Shown here: one piece after another, positions 1-11,766 of the stretch
How positions within the stretch are numbered: position 1 is the stretch's first letter
Layout of the letters: each line of letters begins with the position of its first letter
NCBI GenBank assembly: GCA_905250075.1
Contig: CAJNOP010000645.1
Coordinates: forward strand, 1 to 64,000
Direction of reading: 5' to 3'
Length of the DNA stretch: 64,000 bases
DNA from: Rotaria sp. Silwood1
Lineage: Eukaryota > Rotifera > Eurotatoria > Philodinida > Philodinidae
Made by a program: the position numbers and the translations under genes
The notes under the pieces: generated by a model
What the model saw: the letters and a program-made list of their open reading frames with translations, nothing else
Told to the model about the DNA's origin: nothing
The model's database searches: none

Positions 1-1709
1 ACAATCACCCACAGAGAATCTAAAAGCATACTCGTGAATGATTTTCTTTTTTTTTTTTTAAGTCTTAAATTACTATATCTTCAATCAATTGTTTATCCAT
101 TCAAATTAAGTTGTAAAACATTACAATATCTTTGAACAGATCCAATATTAAAATGTAATCTTGAATTAACTCGTGATAAATTAAATATTTAAACTCTACT
201 TGATTAAGTCTCGTTTCGTCGAAAATAAAATTGCAATGAATAGGGAGAGAGCAAGTTATTCTATTTGATGAGATTTTTTTAAACGTACTAATCATAAATA
301 ATGATGAATAATTTTCTATGATTTTTTTTTCAAAACACTTATTAGAGAGAAGTATTAGGTACGTCTACACAAGGTATTAGAGAGAAAAACATGTGTAGAA
401 AACAAAAAATCAATATATTTTTATACTATTTAATCACATACCTTTTTCAAAATATCCTTCTAATGCTAATGTTTGTTATTTACAGTCTGTACATGTGAGA
501 GAATATTTTGATTTCAACGAACAGAGCGCTTCACCGTCACTCACACGCACTCTTAATCAGTTTCTTCAGAAAAAAAAATATTGCCTAAGAAAATAAAAAC
601 AATTCAGCTAGTTACTTTAATCCTACTCTTTGCGTCAGAGTTCAATTTTTCGACGAAACAGAAAAAAAATCAATTAAGGCTTCGGCGAAACGACAATTCA
701 CCACTTTACTTGTGAATGAATCTATCGAAACATTAAATCTACGACAACAATTTGATACATGGTCTAAAGGATTTTGCACTTATTTCAAAAAAAAAACTTG
801 AGAATATTTCCGACTGATCTCCAATCGATTATCAACATAATTAATAAGTAAGAAATACCAAATTTTCTATGTATAGCTATTCTTTTTGGTAACATTGCAA
901 TGTTAAAGAACAGCAATACTTAAACATAAAAAATTTTGTCTTTTTTATATGTTAATTGTGTTGATAATCGACTGAAGATTAGTTCGAAATAATTGTATCT
1001 AATATAAAAATATAGTATTAATAATAATAACAAAACTGATCATTCAAAGTAAAAACTAAAATAATACACATACAAATGTTATTTAATCCTTTAACTATTA
1101 GTGTGTCCAATAAGGGTGTATGTGTGGGTGGGAATACAGACTGGTTCCACCGTCACACTCACAGCCATACTCCAAGTCCAATGAAAAATTTTTATCATGC
1201 AAACAGTGTTTCGTATCTTTCTTTCATTTTAAATAAGTGAACAAATACAAATTAGTTAACAGATATGGTTGTAATAATTATATTATTACTTGAATAAAAG
1301 AGAAGATGTTCATTCGATATTATGTTATTTGAAACGTTGACTCGAATACTCAATTTTCATATAAGTACATTAAGTTTGACATCATTCCTTGTTTACATAT
1401 AAATTAATATTCGTTAAAATTCATACTTGATAAAAACATCCTGTTTATAAACAACTTAAAAGAGATAATTAAATAATATTGAAAACATTTCATTTAATTG
1501 AAATTTTACCATGAATAGAAAAATAATTGATGAAATTCAGTATTTTTTTGTAGTTTCATACTTTATAAATATTAATTTTAAAAAAATTATATGATTAAAA
1601 AACATAAAAATTTTTTAAAATATGTCTGATAAAACTTTTTTGTTCTTAGAAGATCATTAAAGTTATATTTTTTTTGTTTTTTTAGTTATTTGATATCGAA
1701 GGTCGAATT
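1..1709. other. AT-rich intergenic DNA, no gene recognised
   Basis: No open frame with recognisable protein similarity was found on either strand. The sequence is AT-rich with homopolymer runs. A short G-rich stretch (GTGTGGGTGGG near 1121-1131) weakly resembles the TGTGGG motif arrays at the right end of the window, but it is too short to call. The region presumably contains the promoter and 5' UTR of the gene starting near 1711. Confidence 0.5.
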
Positions 1710-1710
1710 T

Positions 1711-2315
1711 ATGACAAATGAGAAAACAGGTTCATTTCTTGTTTTCATGTCTGATTAATCAGGATAATCCTTATTCATCTTATCTATTTCGTAGTTCTAT
1801 TTTTTTTTCTTTTACTAGCCATTCGATTCTCTAATATTTTATCTGTTCTTATCATTATGTCAAACTAAGTATAATATATTGATAAATTTAGTTTATTATA
1901 TAGTCGTGCCTTCTTTCATAGCGTTTTGATAGTTACTATCATAAGAGAAGAAAAAACTTTATGGTTATATTTATCTGATTTGATTGTATTCATTTTTTGT
2001 TTTTCTTATACTATCTTACTCATGTCAGGTTTAGATTTATTATATATCGATAATTCTACTGTTCCAAATACAATAAAACAATGTAAAAAATCTGGAACAA
2101 TATATGAATGGTATGCATGGTCATATTTTAATATTATTTTTGGTTGTTTAATAATGGGTTTTATTGCGATGTTTTTTTCTTTTCGTACAACAAAATATAA
2201 AGAAGCTGATAATAATGTTAAAGCTCGTCTATGGTCTCGTATTACTCTATTATGGAATATCTTTGCTACAACTGCTGGTATGGGTTTAACATTCTATGCT
2301 TTATTTAAAAAATAA
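1711..2315 (+). CDS. CD225/dispanin (IFITM superfamily)-like small membrane protein
   Basis: A predicted 133-residue protein. The long exon (1933-2315) has no plausible early ATG, so I propose a tiny first exon at 1711-1729 (MTNEKT) joined over a 203-bp intron; the junction restores the frame and the two exons sum to 402 nt. The donor (GTTCAT) is weak, so the start is uncertain. The protein has a hydrophobic segment near the N-terminus, then a block with the CD225 pattern: a Trp-Ser-x-Phe-Asn stretch entering a membrane segment with Gly-Phe-Ile-Ala, Ser-x-x-Thr after it, Asp and Ala in the cytoplasmic loop, then Trp-Asn-Ile before a last hydrophobic helix. Family members are intramembrane/transmembrane proteins of plasma or vesicle membranes with varied roles in fusion and trafficking; no specific role is inferred. 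An AATAAA-like signal follows near 2368. It is convergent with the next gene. Confidence 0.6.
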
Positions 2316-2493
2316 AAATGAAAAATTCTTTTTTTTTTTATTAGTATTTGAATTATTCTTATTGAAAAAATAAATATAACACTTGAATATATGTCATAAC
2401 TTCTTTGTTTTGTTTAAATAAAGAATAAAACATTCATAAAAATTTTATGATGAGTTCGATTCGAAAAAAAAAAAAAGAAAAATATCATATTTA

Positions 2494-4943
2494 TTAAAAT
2501 GGTGGAATTGAATCACATGCATGAGGATCTTCAAATCGAGCAGATTTTAACTTACATAAAAGTCCTCGTCGACAATTATGATCACAATAAGTACTTTGAG
2601 ATTTTCTAGAATATTGATATACTAAACCCATTAATGAACCATCAATATCATTTTGTAATCTTTCAATAAGATCATTCCAATCATTTGGATATAAATATTT
2701 CATTTGATAAGCATCTCGTGCATTATATTCATCAAGAAATATTGTTTGATTATATATATTTGTTGCTGTTAAATTCATAATTACAGTACGATGATCAAGT
2801 ACCCAATATGAACTACCAGAATAATTGCCATCGATTGTAAAAATACGATAACCTGGATTAAGATGTGAATAAGTAGTTACTGATGGACCAATATAAGCCT
2901 TAGATAAAATAAATTTTTGAATTTCTATTTATGATAAACAGACAAAAAAAAAGAAAAGTAATATTTACCATTGAAACAGGACGTTTTTGATCAATTTCAT
3001 CATAAAATATAGTAAATTCATCTGCATGTATATGTCCAAAAAATTGACCAGCAATTGTATTTTCATATCTAATTAAATGAAAAAAAAACTTATTTTTTTT
3101 ATTTCAAATTATTACCGATTAATAATTTTATAATAATTCCAACTAAATGCTGTTAAACATGAATTTGGTGGATGATGTCCAATAATATGAACTTTTTCTT
3201 CATGATCTTCAGCATATTGTAACCATTGAATAAACTAAAAAAAAAAAATAATATTAATATTTAATTATTATTATTATTAAATTTACCCATTGAAGTTGAT
3301 TAAGAGGATCAGTTGAATTAATATATAACCAAAAATTATCTTGAGCACAATAATTCATATTCAATGATATTAAACGTAAACCAGGTCGTATTATTGTTGT
3401 ATAAAAAGCACCTTGTAAAATACTTTCACGTGTATCTTCTGGTAAACCAAGTTTTATCCAATTATCAGCTAATACTTCATATAACCAAGATATATTATCA
3501 GATCGAATATTAGGTGTTGGATACATATTACAAGGTGCTTAACGTTTAAAAAAAAAACAAGAAGAATATTTTCAAGAGAAACAACACATAAATAGATAGT
3601 TGTATACCTGCCTCATGATTACCAACGGCTGAATAGAATATTTTATTAGGAAAAAGTGTTGTTAATAATTGATTTATAGTACGTATTGAATAAAGTTGAT
3701 CAGAACGTGATTGATTCCATACATTATGAGGTGGTAAATCACCAGTATAATAAATAAAATCAATCTATTAAGAACAAAAAAATTCTAAAGACTTGTTTTT
3801 TTTCTAAAAATTAATATTTTTTACATTTTCAATTTCAACAATATGTTTTAATAAAGCTTCAGCAGTCCAATATGGTATATCACAACTTCTATAATCACCC
3901 CTATAAGAATTTCATTTAATATAAAAAAAAAACCTATCAAAAAATTTTACCAGAAACCTGCACCTGTTTGATTAGCCGCTATATGTATTTAAAAGTAAAA
4001 TAAATTTTTTCAAATAGAATATTACATAGAACAAACTTACCAGGTTGACCTGTTCGACAACATAAAGGTTCAGGACAATCAGCTAATGATCCTGGTTTAT
4101 AAGCAAAATCAATATGAATATCTGATAGATGAAGAATAGTTAATTTAGGTGATTCTGGCTACAAGAAAAATAAATAATGTCGTCGAATTTTTCATTTTTT
4201 TTTTTCTTACCGATGGTGGTTGTGGTGGTTTTGGTTGTGGTTTTGGTTTATCAGGTAATGTAATATTCCATTTTAAAAGTGGAAAATCAAATTGTGCTTC
4301 ACATTGAAATGCAACAGCACATAAACCTTTGTTATTAAGTGGTGATGTAGTAATTATTTCTAGAACAGCATCCTATTTTAATAATAATAATTGAAATAAG
4401 AATTTAATTTATATATATATATATTTGATTACTTTGTATTCTTGAACTGCACCTGTACAAACATTTTGATCAATTTTTTTATATTCTTTACATATAAACA
4501 TAAGTACATCATCTAAATGTGATGTTCGATTGGTTTCAATTAATATTCGAATCTAATAATATATATGATACAAAAAAATAATTCGAAATATGTTTTTTGG
4601 TTTGAATTAGATTATGAGAAAATTTTCTTTAATTTAATTTTGTTATGAATGAAATAAAAATTTTTCAATAACGAATTCAACTTACTACTGGTACCATCAA
4701 ATCACAAAATTCACATAATTCATCATTTTTTAATTTTCTAAGAGACCATCGAAGTGATTGAAAATTAGTAGAATGTTCAAAACGATGACGATAACTACTA
4801 ACACTATTATGTATTAAACTTGATTGATCATCTTCGCTTACTAATTGATTAATAGAATATTGTAGAACTGAACGAACATCAATTCTTGTTACATAAATAG
4901 TTAAAAGAAATAAAACAACAAGCAAACAACTTGCTATCTTCAT
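2494..4943 (-). CDS. Acid sphingomyelinase-like phosphodiesterase, copy 1
   Basis: A secreted/lysosomal sphingomyelin phosphodiesterase-type protein, family role cleavage of sphingomyelin to ceramide and phosphocholine. It is split by about ten short introns. Exon 1 (4943 down to about 4685) encodes a signal peptide ([19 protein letters not shown]) and the start of a saposin-B domain ([11 protein letters not shown]). Next come a Pro/Lys-rich linker (about 4215-4260) and the metallophosphatase domain. That domain shows the metal-site motifs HLSDIHIDF (about 4110-4135), GDYRSCD, a Thr-Gly-Asp-Leu-Pro motif, AVGNHEA (about 3610-3630), [10 protein letters not shown] (about 3170-3190) and GHIHADEF (about 3015-3040). 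The C-terminal helical domain ends with a Cys-rich tail ([11 protein letters not shown]). All expected metal ligands appear present, so it is probably active. A second copy lies directly upstream in tandem. It could also be named SMPD1-like; the exact substrate is not known. Confidence 0.85.
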
Positions 4944-5251
4944 TGTTAAAATTAAAACTAACTGTTTAAGATAAAAAAAAACAAAAAATATTTCATATAA
5001 GATATCTTATCTTTTTTAGTTGACCCATTTTTAAATATAGAACATGTCCTGAATATTAAAATCAATCATACAAAATGAAATTTTGTTTTTTTTTTTTTTT
5101 ATTTTCGTTGTTCAACATGTGTTGCATAGTTCATACTCTTTATCAAGATTAAACAAAAAAAAACAAAAAATAAAACAATAGAGATATTCAGTATAAAGTT
5201 TTCATATAACAAAAAAAAAAGGTGTTGCATATAAACATCAAGAAAGACAAA
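4944..5251. other. Intergenic spacer between the two sphingomyelinase copies
   Basis: About 308 bp of AT-rich DNA with A/T runs. It must hold the promoter of copy 1 and the 3' end and polyadenylation site of copy 2, both transcribed leftward. No other feature was seen. Confidence 0.5.
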
Positions 5252-8200
5252 TTAATCTAGAATTGAATCACATGCATGAGGATCTTCAGAACGATATGTT
5301 ATAAAATCACATAAAAGTCCTCGACGACAATTATGATCACATTGATTACCATTTCCATATGATTTTGTATAATATTGATATACTAAACTCATTAATGGAC
5401 CATCAATATTATTTTTTAATCTTTCAATTAAATTATGCCAATCATTTGGAAATAAATTTATCATTTCATATGCATCTCGTGCATTATATTCATCAAGAAA
5501 TATTGTTTGATTATATATATTTGTTGCTGTTAAATTCATAATTACAGTACGATGATCAAGTACCCAATATGAACTTTCAGGATAATTACCATCTATTTTA
5601 TAAACACGATAACCTGGATTTAAATTAGAAAATGTTGTTAATGATGGTGTTATATAGGCCTAAAATGAAATAAAAAAAAAAATTTTCAAATAATGAAAAA
5701 AAAAAGGGAGACCATAGATATGGGACGTTGTTGATCAATTTCATCATAATTTATAACAAATTCATCATTATGTGTATGTGCATAAAATTGACCAGCAATT
5801 GTATTTTCATATCTAATTAAATTCAAAAAAACAAAAAGAATTAGAACAAAAGAAACTTTTTTATTTCAAATCATTACCGATTAATAATTTTATTAAAATT
5901 CCAACTAAACGATGCTAAACATTGTTTTGGTGGATGATGTCCAATAATATGAACTTTTTCTCCATGATCTTCAGCATATTGTAACCATTGAATCATCTAT
6001 AAATCTAAGATATTCTATTAGTTTCTTAGGTTTTTTTTTGCATCCTCATATAATTTTACCCATTGAAGTTGATCAAGTGGATCAGTTGAATTAATAAATA
6101 ACCAAAAATTTTCCCATGAACAATAGTTCATATTCAATGATATTAAACGTAAACCAGGTCGTATAACAGTTGTATAAAAACCTCCATGTTCAATACTTTT
6201 ACGTGTATCTTCTGGTAGTCCAAGTTTAATCCAATTATCTGCTAATACTTGATATAACCATGAAATATTATCCGAACGAATATTTGGTGTCGGAAATAGA
6301 TTACATGGAGCTAAATAATAGAAATAGTTTTTTTTTTGTTATAATTCGAAATCAAATTTTACCTGTTTCATGATTACCAACTGCAGAATAGAATGTTTTA
6401 TTAGGAAATGTTTTAGCTAATAAATCATTAATAGTATTGAGTGAATATAATTGTTGTTCACGTGATTGATTCCAAACATTATGAGGTGGAATATCACCAG
6501 TATAATAAATAAAATCAACCTATATAAATTTATATTATTTATATTTAGAGTAAATTTATAATTACTTTTTCTAATTCTGAAGCATATCGAAGTATAATTT
6601 CTGCTGTCCAATATGGAATATCACAATTACGTAGATCACCCCTAAATAAATCATATATAGTCTTTGATTTCAGCCAGTATAAATGATAGAAATTTAAAAA
6701 TTTGTGTAATCATATCCGATTTTCTAGAGGCGACAGATTTTCAATCTGTAACTTTATGTAAAATTAAGAACTCAACTACGCTAACTTCCTTAAGATAATA
6801 ACTAATCTTTTTTTTTTGGGAAACGTTCTTACCAGAAACCAGCCCCTGTATGACCTGGAGCTAAAAGAAAGAAATCAAACGATAACTATTAGAAGTATTT
6901 GAAATCTTATTAATATTCACCAGGTTGACCTCCTCGACAACATAAAGGTTGTGAACAATCACCTTGTGATCCAGGTGTATAAGCAAAATCCACATGAATA
7001 TCCGACAAATGTAAAACAGTGAATATAGGTGAACCAGGCTAAAATCAAATATATATATATATAATGCGCCTAATAGTTTTTATTTTTTTTGTCTTTTTTA
7101 TCATTAAATTTTGCTTTTCTTACAATTTTCAACAATCTTCTTCTATGATTTTTATCTATTTAAGTTTGTGACTTTTTTTTTTAATTATCTTATTGAATAT
7201 ATGTATTTGTATAGATTATCATCAATAGTTGATCGATAATATTCATTATATATATAATTAAAAATAAAAATGAAATCATCAAATAAATTAAAAATTGATA
7301 TATTTGATAAACTTCAATATTGTCAACAATTATTAAAATTTCAAACAAAAAAACAAAAAATTAAATATAGACAATCAAAATTAACATCTGAAGAAAAAAT
7401 TCTTTTCGATGAAGAAGAATTTTTATCTTCATATCAACATATTATTGCTAATACATGTAGAAAACATTATAATCAACAGCAAGTACTATCTTCAAATTTT
7501 GATATTCGAATTATATTTATTTATTTTTTTTATAGATGAAAATTTTATTAAATCATTTATCAATTAAAGAATCTTTTCTACCTATTCATCGATATTGTCG
7601 TAAAGGATTTTATCCAGGAACATCAATTCAACGTCAACAAATCAATGATGATCAAGTACCATGGTCTATTGATTTATCAAAGTAATATTATTAAAAAATT
7701 TTTTAATTATCTTTTCTTTTTATTTCATATTAAAGTTATAATCCATCTTATTATACACAAACATTATTAATTAATGATACAAATGAAATAGATCCAGAAA
7801 TAATTTCAAAAAATTTTATGTGGAATACTTTTGATATAAATTATAATGTTGATCGACGTACAGCAAATCCTATTGGTTATTATTTAATTGATAAAAATGG
7901 TTATCCATTAAATCCTCTTGGTCGTACAGGTTTATATGGACGAGGTGAATTAAAACGTTGGGCAGTTAATTATCAAATACATCTTGTTATTATGTGTGGT
8001 ACAAATGAAATAAAATCTGGACAAGAAATATTTAAATATATTATGGAAAAACCAAAAATTAATGATGATTATTATCGTTTATTATCTACATCAACAACAG
8101 GAACAAATATGAATGCAATTAAAAAAACACTTAAATTATATCTTTCAAATATTTATCGAAAATGGAATAATTTTAATAATAATAAAAATGAAATAAAAAT

Positions 8201-9232
8201 CAATGAAATTATTGAACATTTAACATTTGTTAGTACTGCTTATATAGGTAAGACTTAAATTAAAACATTATGAAAAAATTTTTCTTTTTTTAAATAGATG
8301 ATCCAAAAAATACGGATAATGCTTGGCTTGAAACTTCAATTTGTTGTTATATTCAAACAAATATTAATAAAATTGTTTCATCAAATTTAAATATAGATCT
8401 TAATGAACTTTTTCCTAATGAATTAATAACAAATGAAAAAATAACTTATACATGGCATCAAGTAACACGAACAAGTAAAATACTTGATAGTGAACATGAT
8501 GTTATAAAACTTATTGCTAAACGATATAATGCTTATTGGTAATATTACTTTTGGTGGTTGTGGTGGTTTTGGTAATGGTTTTGGTTTATCAGAAGGAAAT
8601 GTAACATTCCATGTTAATATTGGATAATCAAATCGTTTATAACAATTCAATGCTAATGAACAAAGTTGTTTATTATTATAATTCGATAATGATATTACTT
8701 CAATTACTGCATCCTATTCAAATAAAAAAAAAGCGAATTCTTTTCTTTTTTTTGTTGTTGTTTTTAAGAAATAAATTTTTGTACTTTATATTCATGAACA
8801 GCACCAATACAAACATCAATATCGATTAATTTAAATTCTCTACAAAATCCATTAACAACATTTTCTATATGAATAGTTTGATTTGTTTCAATAAGTAATC
8901 GAACCTAAGAAAGATATAGAAAAAATTTTCAGTAAAAAAAAAATAAAATAATCACTTACTACTGGTACAACTAAATCACAAAATTGACAATAAGCTTTAT
9001 CATATCGATGTTTAAGTGTCCAACGAATTTTTTTAAAATTTATTGAATGTTCAAAACGATGACGATAATTTGCAAGTGTGATTAAAAATTCATGATTTTG
9101 TTCATTTATAAGATTATCAATAATGAATTTATTCGTATCTTTTTCATCTATTGATCTTGTATCAATTATTATTATATATAAAGTTAAAAAATAAAATAAA
9201 GTATATAGATAACGAAACATCGACGACATCAT
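5252..9232 (-). CDS. Acid sphingomyelinase-like phosphodiesterase, copy 2 (hosts a nested gene)
   Basis: A tandem paralogue of the 2494-4943 gene with matching exon order. The start at 9232 ([11 protein letters not shown]) gives a hydrophobic signal segment, then the saposin-B Cys pattern ([12 protein letters not shown]), a Pro-rich linker exon (about 8549-8716), and the metallophosphatase with [11 protein letters not shown] (about 6975-7010), AVGNHET (about 6365-6390), IIGHHPP (about 5930-5960) and the last His motif as AHTHNDEF (about 5770-5795). Copy 1 and the family have Gly before that first His; here it is Ala, while both His are kept. The C-terminal domain ends [10 protein letters not shown] and a Cys-containing tail. 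The intron between the linker exon and the first catalytic exon (8548 to 7039) is about 1.5 kb, against about 50 bp in copy 1, because it contains the 7270-8542 gene on the other strand. It is probably an active secreted phosphodiesterase. Confidence 0.82.
7270..8542 (+). CDS. NUDT9-like ADP-ribose pyrophosphatase homologue with degenerate Nudix box, nested in an intron
   Basis: Four exons (7270-7482, 7536-7681, 7736-8247, 8298-8542) sum to 1116 nt, or 371 residues, close to human NUDT9. NUDT9-type signatures are PYPG-like [10 protein letters not shown] and a following Gln-rich stretch in exon 2, [17 protein letters not shown] (near residues 179-195) and [13 protein letters not shown] (near residues 291-303). 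The region where the Nudix box G-x5-E-x7-REUxEExGU should lie (end of exon 3, roughly residues 225-260) reads as Ser/Thr/Lys/Asn-rich sequence without the REFGEE-type glutamates. Metal-dependent hydrolysis is therefore doubtful, and an ADP-ribose-binding role, as in the NUDT9-H domain of TRPM2 channels, is possible. The N-terminal 70 residues are charged and without a signal peptide. The gene sits wholly inside an intron of the opposite-strand sphingomyelinase copy 2; its stop lies 5 bp before the host splice donor. Confidence 0.8.
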
Positions 9233-9390
9233 TGATGTACTAAGAAAGAAAAAACAAACATGAAACAAAACTAAATATTTAAATAATAAATATATTATCT
9301 CTTGTTTATTAATATCAGAATCATATATTATTAGTACAAATATTTTATCATAAAACAAAAAAATTAAATTAAATTAAATTAATATCACAA

Positions 9391-11416
9391 TTATTGTAAA
9401 TGTCGAGCAACTGTACGATGAATTGGAAAAGTTTCTCCATGATGACACATATCTGTTGAATCATCAAGATGAAGACCCTAAATATAAATGAAATTTTTCG
9501 ACAAATTTTGTAAAATATGATCTAAAAAGGCTATTGAAGTATAGATATAATCTGTAGGATTTTTCGTGTCTCATAACCTTTTTCGTAATCTAGAAGTTTC
9601 AGTTCAAATGAATGATTTTTTATTCTGATATCTATTTTTCGAGTTCTTGTGTGTAAGTAACGTTTTTTGTGAAAACATTGTATCTCAGAATAGATAACAT
9701 TTGTGATATTCTAAATGTTATAACTTATTAGTTGAACATAATTCCTATTCCTGTATATTCAGTCGACTTTTCAACTCAGACAAAAAAAAATATAAAATGT
9801 TTGATATAAAGATTAAAAAGCAATCCGGACAATTTCAATCTCTACTAAACATCATCTAAAATTTTCCTAAAGTCGACGGAGGAGCTCAGTTGCGCCTGAC
9901 TAAAAATCCTAAGTTAAACTTACAAAAGTAAATGCACCTCCATAATTATTTGTTTTAACAAATAAAGCTTTTTCTACTGCTGCTCTTACATCACCAACAT
10001 TTGTCCATTGATCATTATAATATGTATAATTAACTTTAGCTTCATCATCCCAATGTGATCCAACAGTTGTAACAAGCAAACAAAATTCAATAAATGTCAT
10101 CCATCCGTTACCATAACCAACACCAATAACAGGTGCTGCAAAATCATGATTATATGAATTATTTAATTGATATGTATGACCAAGTCCTTCAAGTCCAATA
10201 AGAATTTTATTTTTTGGTACACCTTGTTCAACAAGATAAGCAGCACTCCATTCTGTATTATATTGTCGAGCATCATCTTTTTCAATACTTTTAGGATAAA
10301 TTGGTGAACTGTAACCTGTTTGTTTATCATAAATGCCTGAAGTTAAATTAATAGAAAAGTTTGTTTACAAATCAGAGATGTCCATCGCGCCGCTGCCGCT
10401 GTGGCGGTGGCGACGCGGCAGCGGTCGTTTTTTAACTAACTATTGCGGAAGCGGTAGGTTTTTTTGGAGAACAATGCAAAAATGCATGAATTCGAACAGA
10501 ATTTCAATGTTTACAAGTGCAAAACTATGAGATTCAACGAATCTTATCGATTGGTAACAACAGCTTTAGTCCTGAACAGTCATGGATCGTAAAATTCACA
10601 ACATTATTCTAACAATCATCGCGGCATGGTTATTTTTGGTGGCGTCGCGGTAGGTTTTCTGTTTTTATCACCGTGGTGCGGTAGCGGCGCGTTAGCTTTT
10701 TTCTTTTATCGTCGCGGCGCGGCAGCGGTCAGTTTTTAACCGCGATGAACATCTCTGTTACAAACGAAAGAAAATATCTTACTATGATAATCATAAGTCA
10801 TTAGATGAATTAGATCAAGTAATTGACCTAGACGTTCAATTTCATAACAATTATCAATTGTATATTTGCCTGCACCAACAGCTGTCGTTAAAAGAAATTC
10901 ATCGCCAAATGTTTTTTGAATAACTATACGAAGTTCTTCAATAAACTGACTATATAATGATTTATAAGTACCACATGGATATTCCCAATCAAAATCGAGA
11001 CCATCAATATTCTATTCAATTTCGATTATTAAAAAAAATATTAAAATAAATTTATTAATTACTTGAGATTTAGCAAATTCAACAAGAGATACAATGAATT
11101 TCATTCGTGATTTAGAATCTTTTATAGCTATTTGCCATTCAATATCATCACCAATAAGTGATGGAATGACTTTTAATTTATTTGAATCACGTATACGATA
11201 ATTTCTCATGCTTTGAAGAGCATTTAATCCATTATATGGATGTTGAATAATGTTTACACCAAGATTCTTAACGATAATTGCACCAATAAGTAAAACATGT
11301 GTGCATACGCCAATAGGCAATTGTTCTGGTAAGACTAATGGTTGATTATAATCATAATAACATCCTAATAAATATGATTGTACAACTGGAAACAGAACGA
11401 AAAGACACCATCTCAT
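9391..11416 (-). CDS. GH18 chitinase-like glycoside hydrolase, secreted
   Basis: Four exons (11416-11063, 11011-10783, 10336-9924, 9477-9391) sum to 1083 nt, or 360 residues, the length of a single GH18 TIM barrel. The N-terminus (MRWCLFVLFPVVQSYLLGCYYD) is a signal peptide running into the first barrel strand. The catalytic strand-4 motif is complete: DGLDFDWEYP at about residues 121-130, with Glu128 as predicted acid/base. LIHLMTYDYH fits the strand-6 Met-x-Tyr-Asp motif, and a GAFTF-containing strand precedes an Asp-Asp pair in the C-terminal exon. No chitin-binding module is seen. The family cleaves chitin or related beta-1,4-N-acetylglucosamine polymers; the protein should be extracellular. 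The intron between exons 2 and 3 carries a GC-rich transposon-like insertion (10362-10765). The gene is divergent from the FEZ gene across a 350-bp spacer. Confidence 0.87.
10362..10765. mobile_element. GC-rich MITE-like element in a GH18 intron
   Basis: About 400 bp, strikingly GC-rich in an AT-rich intron, built of GCGGCAGCGGT/GCGGTAGC-type repeats on both arms. The ends are imperfect inverted repeats: the left end reads GTTTAC..CAGAGATGTCCATCGCG (about 10362-10388) and the reverse complement of the right end (10741-10765) reads GTTTGTAACAGAGATGTTCATCGCG. There is no coding capacity beyond a short chance frame. This fits a non-autonomous DNA element; the transposase family was not identified. 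Confidence 0.65.
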
Positions 11417-11766
11417 TTTATATTACTTGTCTAACTAAAATTGATCAATGATTCATTCCGATCAGCTGATAAATGACTTGATTGGTTGATTATCTACCAT
11501 AACAGAGACTAGTTGTCCTCGAAATTAAATCGATTATAAGTAAATTTATTTAAAAAAAATTTTATAATCAAAATTGAATTTTGATTAATATTTCAAAATT
11601 AAAATTATCAATAATGATTGGTTATAGAATAATGAAAAACCAATTAAATCATCATCGGAAAATAGAAAAAAAAAAATAGAATAAAAATAAATAAATGTTG
11701 GAAAAAAAAAAAAAAAAGAAAAGCTGAATTAATCCTTATTTTCTATTCTACATCATCTTTCTGAAT
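11417..11766. promoter_or_regulatory. Divergent intergenic region between GH18 and FEZ genes
   Basis: About 350 bp separates the two start codons, which point away from each other, so both promoters must lie here or overlap. The sequence is AT-rich with an A run at about 11700-11720. No specific promoter element was assigned. Confidence 0.5.

Noticed and set aside
6733-6749. Hairpin ACAGATTTTCAATCTGT resembling a tRNA anticodon arm
   Set aside because: No D-arm, T-arm or acceptor stem could be paired around it; it lies in a sphingomyelinase intron.
10333-10530. 65-codon plus-strand frame
   Set aside because: It runs through the GC-rich mobile element and the GH18 splice site, with no recognisable content.
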